A stretch of DNA of 64,000 nt, taken from the NCBI GenBank assembly GCA_964023205.1, contig OZ026842.1, positions 4,815,067 through 4,879,066 of the forward strand. The letters are read 5' to 3'. The stretch comes from Lutraria lutraria (lineage: Eukaryota > Mollusca > Bivalvia > Venerida > Mactridae). Each line of letters opens with the position of its first letter. Within the stretch, counting starts at the first letter, position 1. The translations under genes and the position numbers were made by a program. Of this stretch, positions 13,595-25,538 are shown piece by piece. The notes beneath the pieces were generated by a model. The model had not been told where the DNA came from. It did not search any database and worked only from the letters and a program-made list of their open reading frames with translations.

Positions 13595-13890
13595 CAGGGG
13601 TGACAATATTCCAAATATATTACATGAATAAATGTTTTATTTTAATGTGTCATGAAAGAGCTACGATATATGAGCCAAATAAATGTTATTTAATGAAAAT
13701 ATCTTGCGAAATGGCAAAGTTACAGTCAATATTATATGCTCTGAAGGATTTACTTTAATACAAACTGAGTTAAATATGGAAGCAATGTGATTGAAGGCCT
13801 CTAGTTTGGCAAACATAGTCAGCTGCATATGATTTTCAGGATATTCAGGTTTCTTAATTTGGCTCTACCGACACCCCTGGAAGATGTATT
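13595..13890. repeat. Dispersed repeat 'gtgacaatattcc', copy 1
   Basis: Shares ordered text (ggtgacaatattcc, catgaaagagctacgat, gaaatggcaaagttacagtc, gcatatgattttcaggat) with 14430-14620 (partial), 15295-15545 and 29301-29535. Confidence 0.6.
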
Positions 13891-14194
13891 TCACTGTTTC
13901 ACAGGACCTATACTCAAAATATAAGTTCAAATGATCCTGTTATATATACAATGTAAATCAATAAGTACTGGCAGAAAGTTTGGTAGCATGTTGTCCTGTA
14001 ATGAGATCATACAGAGTGTGTGTTATACATTGTATATAGAGCAGAATAATTTGATGTGTCTGTATTCACTGAATGAAGATAAAATCTTGATTTAATGATC
14101 CACTGAACTCTTTGTACCTTTCTCAATTTTTGTGTAGTTGATTTGAGGTAGAACAATTACAGATTATGTTTGTATTATGTTTTTGTAAAACCAA

Positions 14195-14410
14195 AATAGG
14201 AGAGCTCCCTGTTTTCCTTAACCCTTAAAATGGTATTTTGACTCTTGTAATTTGCAAAATAATTTTTTTTTACTCTTGAGAATGAGAATTGGAACCAAAG
14301 GGTCAAATTTACTATTACATTAGTAGGACATATTGTTGAGTCTTTAAATTTCTATCAGCTAAGAGTTATTTTGACCCCTGACTTTTGAAGTCTAGGGAGC
14401 GCCCTGTTTC
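14195..14410. repeat. Dispersed repeat 'accaaagggtcaaatttacta', copy 1
   Basis: Inverted ends gagctccctg (near 14201) and tagggagcgccctg (near 14393). Related text at 61985-62190. Confidence 0.55.
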
Positions 14411-15294
14411 CATACATAGTTGTTTGTATTAAATCTCTGGAGTGACAATATTCTGGATGTATCAGGAATTCCGGATTATCTGTCCTGAAAGAGATATGAT
14501 GTCTGAGTAAAATAAAAGCCATTTGATGAAAATATTTCAAGAAATGATTTCATTGTAGTTTTATGAAATATAAAAAGTGATGTAAACTGTGAAAGAAAGA
14601 AAATGGGTGTGTTAATACCACCCACCTCACCACTAACTCTACTGACTGAATTTACCAGGTCCTTAAATACCACACGGCACACCTGATCACTTTTGTAATA
14701 GTTTTCATTTACTGTATTGCATACAAGATGTGTCATGATATGACTTTATGTGATCTTAATTTAATAGACGGATCAGTTAATTTACATTTTTAATAGCAGG
14801 CAATATTATACAAAAAAAAAGTTTTATGTGTTAATGGTTATTATTGCATGGTGTCCCCATACATCATATATACAGACTATGTTGACATGGTCTTGTGTCA
14901 AACTTAAGTTTGTATTTCAGTTTATAAACTTGATTAATACCATACTGTCAATGTTACTGGTATAGGTAGAAAAATCCAGGTCACAGCACATTCTTTGGTT
15001 AATCATTATATAAATATACTCAGCTTATATGTCTACATTGTTAAACCTGATCCAACATGTTGTTAAACTTGCAATGTGTCACGTTACGTATACCTTTAAT
15101 TTGATCTTAAACTAAAATGTAATCTGTGTATAGATGACTTTGTTTTAAGTCTTAATCTGAATAGAAAATATTTAATTCTTGAAATACTGAAAGGTTTAAA
15201 CTCTTTGTTGATATACATTGGTTATGTATTAATAGCTTCAAGGTGGTATTGTTTGCAATCATTGTTATCAAGTCCATCTCATTATTCTGTAAGT

Positions 15295-15545
15295 TAGGGG
15301 TGACTATATTCCGGCTATATCCGGAATTCCGGATTTATCTGTCATGAAAGAGCTATGTTTTCTGAGCAAAGTAAAAGATATTTGATGAAAATATCTCCTG
15401 AAATGGCAAAGTTATGGTCAATTTAATCTTAAATATGTTAAATATAGAAACAATGTGGTTGAAGGCTTCTTTGTTTTGCAAAAAATGGTCGGCCGCATAA
15501 TTATGATTTTCAAGATTTTTTATTTGGCTCTATTGACATGCCTGT
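15295..15545. repeat. Dispersed repeat 'gtgacaatattcc', copy 2
   Basis: Same family as 13595-13890 and 29301-29535; it contains tatccggaattccggattt and tgaaatggcaaagttatgg. Confidence 0.6.
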
Positions 15546-15566
15546 AGTAGCAGAGTAATTGAGGGC

Positions 15567-15640
15567 TCAGCGCAACACTGCCGTAATTTGTTCTTATTTC
15601 AATATGAGTTACGACACTCTTGCGTTGAACCCTCGAGATA
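15567..15640. repeat. Short palindromic element (hairpin), copy 1
   Basis: Arms gagggctcagcgcaacac and cttgcgttgaaccctcga with a gttcttatttcaatatgag centre. Other copies: 15930-15986, 30597-30671, 39559-39639. Confidence 0.75.
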
Positions 15641-15789
15641 ATGTATTTACTTCCCACAACACTCTGCTATTTACATTTCATCGGCTTTAATAGAAAGATC
15701 AACTTTCAGTGCTAGTATTAGATCAGTTCGAATTCTAATTGTGTGCTTAGTTAACACTTTATTTATGATGTCTTTGTTTCTATTTTCAG

Positions 15790-18700
15790 AGCAACTCGAG
15801 CATTTCAACAAGTTCTTTATACATCACCCAGCTTCACTAGAGCCAATGAAATTCATATACGACTAGGATTTATTTACAAGATAGGAAAAGATTTTGATAA
15901 AAGTTTAAAGGTAGTATTCTAATTCAAGCATTTCGAGGGCTCAGCGCAACACTGAGTTACAACACTGTTGCGTTGAACCCTCGATTTAAAGGTCTGCTTT
16001 TGGAGGTAACAGGTTGGGTGTTGATTGTGAGGTAACGGGTTCTGGACTTGATTGACTGAGTGTTGATAGGTCAGGTCAGACATTTATCGAAGACATATTT
16101 CCAGTACTGCATCCAAAGTCTGTTCCCCTGTGACGCCAAAAGTCAATAGTATGCAGTTGTTTTAGTATTGCAATTGTATCCACCTATTATAAAATACTGT
16201 TGATAAATACCCAAATTAGCCCCAATACAAACAAGAGTGATCAGTTAAGCTCCCGGTAATGATTGGTAGCGTTGAGGTCAACATTACTTTTTCGAGAGCT
16301 GACAATTTTTGATAATGCTATCTCAGAAATGCAATATTTATTATAGTACAGTACAACCTCTACAGTGCGGCCCTTTGTAGAGCAACAACCTCTATAACAA
16401 CATTAAAATTTCCCTAAGCTGATATTTACTACAACTGTAACCTCTGTAGAGCAACAATCTCTCTATAACAACACCTTCAAAATTTTCCTAAGCTGATATT
16501 TACTATAAATTAATCTCTGTAGAGCAACAACCTCTAAACAACGGCCAATATATGCAGCTCCCACAGGATGCTGCTCTACAGAGGTTGTACTGTATACCAA
16601 AAATTTCATAAAAAAAACATAAAGAGAAATAGATGAAAATTTGATATGGTCGATTAACTGGTTTTCAATTCTATTTTGAAGTAATTTTAGGTGACCCCTA
16701 AAATCCTCTTTCGTCTACACAGTTGACCTAGTTTACTTGAAGCGCTCAAATGGATTGTTGGAGGGAATTTTGTTTTTAAAAAAAAACAGGCCAGATTATT
16801 ATGAAAATTAATTTGTATAATGATCATTTATAAAATATTTTGGAATAATTAAAACTTAGTTTAGAATGTTTAGTTAAATTCCATGAAAACTTGTTATGAC
16901 TTCATACTCATTTCATGAAATCCTGCGGTATCTACATTAACCTATGACATCACAGCTCCTTGTTTAAATACTCACTTGCCGGCTTCAGAAGCCTAAAAGT
17001 GATGGGTATACAATATTTGGGTCTTCAAAGGATTTTTAAGTAGAATCAACAATCTTGAACCAAGATAAATAAATGGAAAATTAATTTTTTACCAAAAATC
17101 TGTTTGTACTGTATGCATATCGTCATTGCTGATTTACAAGTTATTGCCCACTCAAGTATAGGCAATTTAATATAGAACTGGGAGATGAGGTATAATACCA
17201 CAACATACTCAATGCTTTGTTTTAAGTTGATAGTAACATGCTGCCTGTGTATAATTGAAACATCTGAAAATATCAATAACTCATGTTATTCTGATGTCAG
17301 GTCCTTATAATTATCATGAGTTTTAATAACAACATGTATTTTTTCATTAATTCTCAGAGCTTTATGAATGTTGTGTTTTCTTTTCAGCATTTTAGACATG
17401 CATTATCGGACTCAAGTCAATGTTCACTGACAAAAGCTCAAAGTAAGTGTTAAGTGTTTGTTTTCTATTCCTGACTTAGATTTGTTAATTACACCATTCT
17501 TGTGCCCCCTCATCAATTGATTGAATCAGTTTATAGTGTTAGGTGCCGTATCTCGCAAGTTTCACAACTTAGACACCCACACCTGTAAACATGACACCTG
17601 GTCACGATGCTACAAGATATTGCATGTGAAAGTCTATCGTCTGTATAGAAATATTAGGAATATAAATAACAAGTTGTTATTTATGGACTGTAGGACTATT
17701 AATTAATATCTAGATTTCTTTATTACTATTTTCAAGTTATCCTGTCATAGTGCAATGTTAATCTAGAATAGTTTTATACTGAAGGTACAGTTGTACTCTC
17801 TTATGACCCAAAGCCAACCATTGTTATATTAGAATCATAACCATGTTATTTTATGGTTTCTTCACCTTTGTTAGTTAGTCTGTTACGTATAATTTTGTTT
17901 TTGTTATTTAATTTCAGTTAAACTACATATTGCACATCTTTATGAAGTTCAGGTAAGTTCAAGTATATATCTTGTGGTTTTATGTAATTGATCTTATTTA
18001 AGCCTTGCTTTGATTGCTATTTAAGTTTTAGCTGACATGAGCACAAGTGCTCAGGTTGAGTTTTTGTGTCAGTCTTTGTCCAGCGTTGTGCAGTGTCAAC
18101 TTTTACCATGTGAACACACTAGGGGCCACATTTTTAGTTCAATTTTCACAAAACTGCTTCAGAATGTTGATATTGACAAAAACTCAGACAAGCTCGATAA
18201 TGGGTCATTAGAGGTCAAAAACCAGGTCACCAGGGCAAATTGAAGGAAAACCTTGTGAGCTCTCTAAAAATCACTGTTGTGATTTGACCTTCATGAAACT
18301 TTGTTAGAAAGTTTATTTTAATGATATCTTGGACAAGGTCGGTAATTGGTCATCTGGGTCAAAAACTAGGTCACAAGGGCAAATCTTGGATAAAAACCTT
18401 GTTAACGCACTTGATGTCAGAGTTTTGATCGGATCTTCACCAAACCTTGAAAGAATGTTAGTCGTAATGATATCTGGGACAAGTTTGAACATGGGTCATC
18501 TGGGTCAGAGACTCAGACACTAGGGCACCAGGTCAAATCACAGGAAAACTTTCATAACAATAGACCTCATGACACAGGTTTAAAACAATGTTTTAATCAG
18601 AGAACAATGATTGTCATGTGAGCGATCGTGTGGCCCTCTTGTTTAAAAAAAATAGACTGACTAAAAGCTAGACTGGTCATTTGTCATTTTTATACTCAGC

Positions 18701-21700
18701 TCTGAAATAGCTTCCTGTAGTCTAGCCTCCAATATCTTACATCTATATGGTTACAGTATACCGTATCTTAGAACTTTCAGTGTTTTATTTGTCTAGACTT
18801 GTCAACAAAACTGAGGATAAATCCTTAGACATATCACTTTGTTTCAGTATTAATTTAATGGCAGGATTTTAAATCAAATATTAATATACTGGTTGTGTTG
18901 AATAATTTGTGTAGGTGTACTGTCTGCTTAATCATATATTGCATTTGTACATGTATAGACATAGATTAGATAATTAAATTTAAAAAACTGACAAGGAAGT
19001 TATAGTTTTTGGTTAAATAGATTGATGTTTACTTTGAATGTTGAGCTTCAAGATCAACTCAATGTTCTGTAATAAGTGTCCGCATATCGCTGGAAGTCAC
19101 AGAATGATCTTTGCTATTGATTCAATGTTACTACCCTGGAATTAAAAAAACAATCACTTTCCATCAGGTTTGTGAATGTAACATTTTATACATTTTGTAT
19201 TTTAGGGTAAATATAAACAAGCTAAGGAAGCATATGAACAATTTATTAATTCTGAAGATAGCAGTGAAGAGACTTATAAGGCTACAGCTAATAAACAATT
19301 AGGTATGTACAATGTTCATATGTTAAGCAGGTCTTTAATACAATTATCATCATTATATGTTAAGCTACTAACTTGATATTGGAGTTTTCTCTCCTCATAA
19401 GCAGGCCTGCTCATAAGTCTTAATACATGTAATACCCATGTGTTACATAAACATTTATTAAATATGACTTTCAAATTTTGGGTTGATATTCATGAGTGTA
19501 TCTTGCTACCAGCTACCAACCATGTCTCTTAATGTGAGAAAGTAGGCAGTTGCTTAAGGAGGATGGGGGTCTAGTACTGGTTCTTCCTAGGAATGATGGT
19601 TAGATGATCTGTCCGCCTCATTTGACTCTGACTGTTGAAATGAAACGTAAATCTCGATATAAACAAACAAACAAACAAACAAAAGCTATGCATTTCAAGT
19701 TCTAGTTGGGTTTAAAATTAAGTCTGCTGCTATGTGTATTTATTCAAAAGAGTTGACAATTCAGCCCTGGTCATCTGTTTACAAGTCCCTTTACAAAAAG
19801 TGCTCAAGGCATATTGGCATTTTTCCTTGTCAGGTAAATAATTATACACCTGGGTCGAGAGGAGCAATGTAACTGAATTTTCTTGCTCAAAGAAATTATG
19901 ATGGTCCTTGCAGGATTTGAACCAGGGACCCTTCAATCCCAAATCCTACTTCCTACCACAGGACCTCTGCTCCTACTTTTTATGATGTGTATCTGTCATA
20001 GTACAGGGGATTTTTTTGGGGGTGATTTATAGTCGAAATTCGGTCATATTTCCAATGGAAAATAGTATATTTTTTGCCCAATTTAGGACAAAAATTCCAA
20101 TAAAAGTAAATAAGTTTATTAACATCACCATTGGTAGTAAATACCTAATTCTACTACTGTTCTATGGGAGAATAAGAAGAATAAGTTGAACATTGTAAAA
20201 TTGTGGGTATACATTTTTTCTCAATTTTGATTAAAACACTGCGAAAATTCCCAATCCCATGAGTACGGGTCGTATTCTCAAAATACTGAAAAACAACCTG
20301 TGGTATGTTCCTATATATTTCAATTAGGTTGGTTGTACCATACTGTGAATAGTTTAGGAGAGAAATCTTCTCGTGAAGAGCTTGCTATCAAGCATCTACA
20401 GGAGTCCTTGAAGAACGATAAATCCAACGGACAAACTTGGTATCTCCTTGGCAGGTTGGTATAAATATTTTCTGGTCTATCAGATACTTGCTATAGTGCT
20501 TACATTATTTTATACATGATGTATTAATTATATAAACTTTAAATTATATAGAACCTTGTGATTGAACGTAACACTACTTATCATATGTCATAAAGGCTTT
20601 TCAGAAAGGTGGCTCATCTACCCTTGACTAGCTCTTTTAGGGGATCAGAACCATTACCTTATATATATACCTTATTCTATTCTCTGGAGCCCCTGTAAAA
20701 AAATGTTTCAATCACATTTTGCGCTATCTCCCATGTTTTTTAATTGACTTTGAATGTTTTGTTGGCTGGTAAAAATGGAGTTAGCTCATTATTAATCTCA
20801 GGCAACAATATGAAATGATATTTTGGGCAGTTAAATTAGTTCCTAAATAGAGCTGCAACTCGGTTTAGATGACAACAAGTATTGTTTATAATCATGACTG
20901 ATGTAATTTGTTGCTTTCAGATGTTTCTCCAGTCTTGGTAAGGTTCATGATGCATTTGTTTCATACAGAAATTCTATTGACAAGTCTGAAGCTAGTGCTG
21001 ATACATGGTGCTCTATAGGGTAAATATTATTTTTTAATATACATTATGTGTGTTTATGAATGTATTGTCTTGTGTATTCACTCCGATCTTTTTTGCTTAA
21101 GTTTTATCATTTATTAGCTCACCTGATTGAATCAGGTGAGCTTTAAGGATCAGTGAATGTGAATCGGACCACAACTTTAAGAGTTATGGGCCCTTGGAGT
21201 AGAAAATTTGCCATGTTTTAGCTTGTTTAATGGTATTATAGCACCTTCATTGTTAGTTATGATCAAAATCTATGTAAAAACGGGTTATATGAGATGAAAT
21301 TTATATTACCTGCTCATCAATTGTAGTGTCTTTGTTCTCAGGTGAGCGACCTAGGGCCATCTTGGCCCTCTTGTTTATTTTATGATCTGTGGCCATGTTT
21401 TATCCTGTGTTATTATGTAAATCAGATATCAATACGTGACTTTATCTTATCATATATTGGTGTACTGCCTGCTAATACCAGAAATCAGTGTAGCCTCATT
21501 TTTGTCAAGCCCGCTTACACTTAGCTCGACATAGTCACCACAATGGCAGTTGTGTGTCTGCATGTTAGTCAGTCAGTCGGTCAATTCCAATTTTCCTTGT
21601 TCGGGCTGTGTCACCCTTATGCATTAATATATTTGAAAATAACTTGGCCTAATTCTTAAACATCACAAGATAGGTTGCAGTGCTCAAGAGCCAAGTATGT

Positions 21701-24700
21701 AGCTCCAAGGTCAAGGTCACACCTTGGGCATCTAGTACAAGATATTGGTATGCCACCATCTTTCAAAAATTGGTGTGATGCCATATTTTTTCCTGATATT
21801 AGTGTGTGACCATATTTTACTAGGTAGTGGTGTGCGACAACATTTTACCAGATAGTGGTGTGGGCCACGTATTACCAGATAGCGGTGTATGGCCTTGTTT
21901 TACCAGATAGTGGTGTGGTGGCCATGTTTTACCAGATATTGGTATGTGGCCACGTTTTACCAGATAGTGGTGTGTAGCCACGTTTACAAGATAGTGGTGT
22001 GTGGCCATGTTTTACCAGATAGTGGTGTGTGGCCATGTTTACCAGATAGTGGTGTGTGGCCATGTTTTACTTGATAGTGGTGTGCAGCCCTGTTTACCAG
22101 ATAGTGGTGTGTGGCCATGTTTTACCAGATAATGATTTGTGGCCAATTTTTACCAGATAGTGGTGTGTGGCCAACTTTTACTTGGTATTGTTATGTTGTT
22201 ACATTTTACCAGATATTTGTGTGTGGCCAACTTTTACTTGGTATTGTTATGTGGTTACATTTTACCAGATAAAATTATTTGTGTGTGGCCAACTTTTACC
22301 AGATAGTGTGTGGTCATATTTACATGATATTGGACTGTTATCATATTTCACCAGATATTGGACAGAAAGGTTCCGTTGTAGTGTTCTCTGTGCACTGACT
22401 TTAGTATTGATTTGCAAGCAGTTATGTTCAGTTTGTTACTGCTGTTAGCTCAGTCCTAGGATTATTCCATGTTCTGATTTTCAGCACTGAACTAGATATT
22501 GGAAAATGATTCTTTGAGAAAGCCATAGAGTCAGTTTTTATCTTTAGCATTGTGTGTACTTCTCCTAACCTGACCTAGCAAGCATCAAAACTGCTGCATT
22601 TGCCTTAATTATTTTACAAATATTGTGAGCAAGTGTTAAAGAAACAAGGCTTAGAGAAAGAGAGGGCCTATATAACTCAATATTGATTTTCAAGGAGACG
22701 TTTGTGATTGCGGGGAATATTCTCAGACTGAGTTTGGTGAGAGTCTGGAATAGGATTTGGTGAGAGTGTCTGATGTCTGTAGGTCTAGTTCTGTACTGTA
22801 TTAAGATGCTGAATGATTCTTCTTGAATGAGAATATTATGTATGAATGGTGTTAGTGGTTACAGTGTTTCAGTAGATAATCAGAGCTGTTGATGACATGT
22901 TGACATTTTGTCTGTGATGAGGAATCAACTATATGTAATTCAGTGTCTGGTATCTGAATTAACCCAGACTGCATAGATTAATGGAGACATTGTCTCACAT
23001 GTTTGAAGTTTGAAGTCACATGTGTTTATGATTGAAATGAATAAAATTGGTTGAACTATATTTGCAATCATTGTTGTTGAATTTAAATATTTATATAGTT
23101 GTGGGATTAATCTGCCACAATAAATTCAATATGTTTGATGAATTTTGCTGTGAGATTCTCTACTGTGGTATGAACTACCCTAAACATAGTGCTACCATTC
23201 AGGATACAAAAAGGTATTAATTAATAAATTGTCTTTGAGATGTGTCTTGATTATGATATTTGGTCATATTTGCTACTGATACAATTATTTTCTCTTGGAA
23301 GTAAAGATACAATTTTCCAAGTGTGGGTTTGAAACTATCGGTATGTGACAAATTTCTATCAATGAAATGGCTGACATGTGAATTTGACACAGTTACCGTA
23401 AGACCAACATTTTTGGAGTGTATTAAATATGATGTTATCATCCTTCACTGGCTCTTGTGTCTGCTTGTCTTCTCTGTATTCCACTCTTACTTGAAGAAAT
23501 TCCCTACTGTATCAGTAAAGATCACATTCCCAAATTGTCGAGAAAATCCTATGTTGCTATGTTGACATAGTCTCATATTAAATATTCTTCATATTGATGT
23601 TTATAGATTGATATAATTGTATCTTCTAGCCAGTATATTTTTACTTAGGCTAGGATTGCAGAAATAACTTTTAACTTACCTGATTAGATCATGATAGAAA
23701 GTATTCTGTAATGATAAATATTCTGCTTGAATTCTGTCAGTGAATTTGATTAAGAGTGAGACTAGTCTAGGATTTTGTCTTAGGGTGATATTGATCAATA
23801 CTGACCTACTGGTGGAATGTCGTTCATCGTGTTATCTTAGTGCATTGAAAGAATTGATCTCTTTAGTTAGTATAGGAAGTGATGGTGTTATTTTAGCTAT
23901 GTATTGCAGACAGTTTCAATCAATCATGTTTGTGAAGAATTCTTCATCTATGACTCTCAGAATCAGAATTTGTGTCCCATAATTCTAAGTCAGCACCCAG
24001 TTTCACCAACTGACTAATTTTTTTATACCCCCGCAAACAAAGTTTGAGAGGGGGTATGTTGGAGTCACTCTGTCGGTCGGTTGGTCGGTCCATCCGCATA
24101 AAAGTTTATGGAGCGAACTACTTCCACATTTTTTAAGCGATTGCAATGAAATTTAAAATATGTTATCACCATCAAGTGTAGATGTGCAAGACATCATTTT
24201 TATGCTCAGCGATTCACTCATTGCAGAGTTATGTCCCCTTGAACTTAGCCGTATAGTGTACTATTGCATTATTAGTGTCAAAGCGATGGCGGGAGTATTA
24301 GCCACCTCTGTGACAGCTCTAGTTTAATTGTGTACTGACTGTAATAAGGTCTATGTATTGACAGCTATAGCTTATATGTACTTAACACCTCCAGGAGAAA
24401 TGTACTGACTTTGGAAAATCCTATTATTATATATACATGTTTGATATTTTACAGAGTTTTGTATCAACAACAGAATCAGCCTATGGATGCATTACAAGCC
24501 TATATTTGTGCTGTACAACTTGATAAATCCCATTCTGCCGCTTGGACAGATCTAGGACTTCTTTATGAAACTTGTAACCAGCCAAAAGACGCTCTCACTT
24601 GCTATATCAATGCTACAAAAACTGCAAAAGGTTCTAACATGATCTTTTTGAATAATGAATAATAGTCTTCGTAGAGTTTACCTAGATTTTAGTACATAAA

Positions 24701-25538
24701 TGAAATACAGAATTATTCACATTTAGTCTCTGATGATGTTGTTAGTATTTGTGATGTATAGTGCGACATTTGTTCAACATATGTAAACTTGATATATTTC
24801 TTATTATACCTGCCATTCAAAATGGCAGAAGGGCATAAAGTGTAACCTCTGTCCATTTAAATTTTGGTTTCTGAGCAATAACTTACGAATATTTAATGGA
24901 TTGATTTCATATTTTACATTAAGATGTATAGTAATGTATAGTAATAAAATACAGGTCAAGTTTGAGTTCCATTAAAATCAAACATTTTCACATGAGTTAT
25001 GGCCTCTTTTTGACTTAGCTCCCAGCGGGGTCACTAGTCTCTTCATAGCACATTTCTAGTTAAATATAACAGAAAGAATTTAATGTTAGAATGATACACA
25101 CTACTCAGTTTTGTCAGTCTTCATGCTAACCCACTAGCCCACAGCCCGGGGCTAGTAAATTTCTTTTCGGGCTAGTGAACTTTCTTAAAATTGTGTACTC
25201 AGGCTAGTGGTAAATTTTCTATTTTCAATGGTCCACATACAGTTCGGGCTAGTGCTTTAAAAAAATTAGTTTGAAGACTGTTTTGTGTTTTAACTTACAA
25301 TTAAAAACCCTGTTGGCAGCTTCACACAATGAAATATAATAATTATGAAATAAACTGTCAAACATCATCAAGTTTAACCTTAGTAAATAATGTGATATTT
25401 GTTAACAATCTGTTAGAAGTTGAACCATGGTTGTTGATTCATTGTTACAGGAGGGATTGTTAGTCCAAGTTTGAATGGAAAGATAAAGTTTTTACAGCAA
25501 CATTTATCTAAGATACCCATGCAGCACCTTCAGAATAA
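15790..25538 (+). CDS. KDM6A: KDM6A exons 1-8 of window: TPR repeat block
   Basis: Exons: 15790-15910, 17388-17442, 17918-17952, 19206-19302, 20328-20454, 20921-21019, 24455-24630, 25451-25538 (fragment residues 1-265). The translation shows TPR signatures such as [29 protein letters not shown] and [18 protein letters not shown]. In the family the TPRs act as a protein-interaction scaffold. Two exons are very short (55 and 35 nt). The donor at 24631 (gttcta) is weak, yet the frame and conserved protein text continue across it. The intron 21020-24454 is 3.4 kb and carries a minisatellite and two dispersed repeats. Short palindromic elements lie on both sides of the first exon. Confidence 0.93.

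Larger units (their letters stand above)
1..15789. other. 15.8 kb without recognised exons (putative KDM6A 5' intron or upstream DNA)
   Basis: I looked for the missing KDM6A N-terminal TPR exons and other coding text and saw none. What it holds is listed separately: a SINE end, a split minisatellite with a hAT-like insertion, MITE-like elements, a second SINE family, a 35-bp minisatellite, a C-run and dispersed repeats. Short isolated open frames here have no family signature. Confidence 0.6.

Noticed and set aside
15792..15792. Taking 15792 as the definite start of the first KDM6A exon
   Set aside because: It would preserve an expected tryptophan codon, but needs a GAG acceptor in place of the stronger CAG at 15787-15789; left open.
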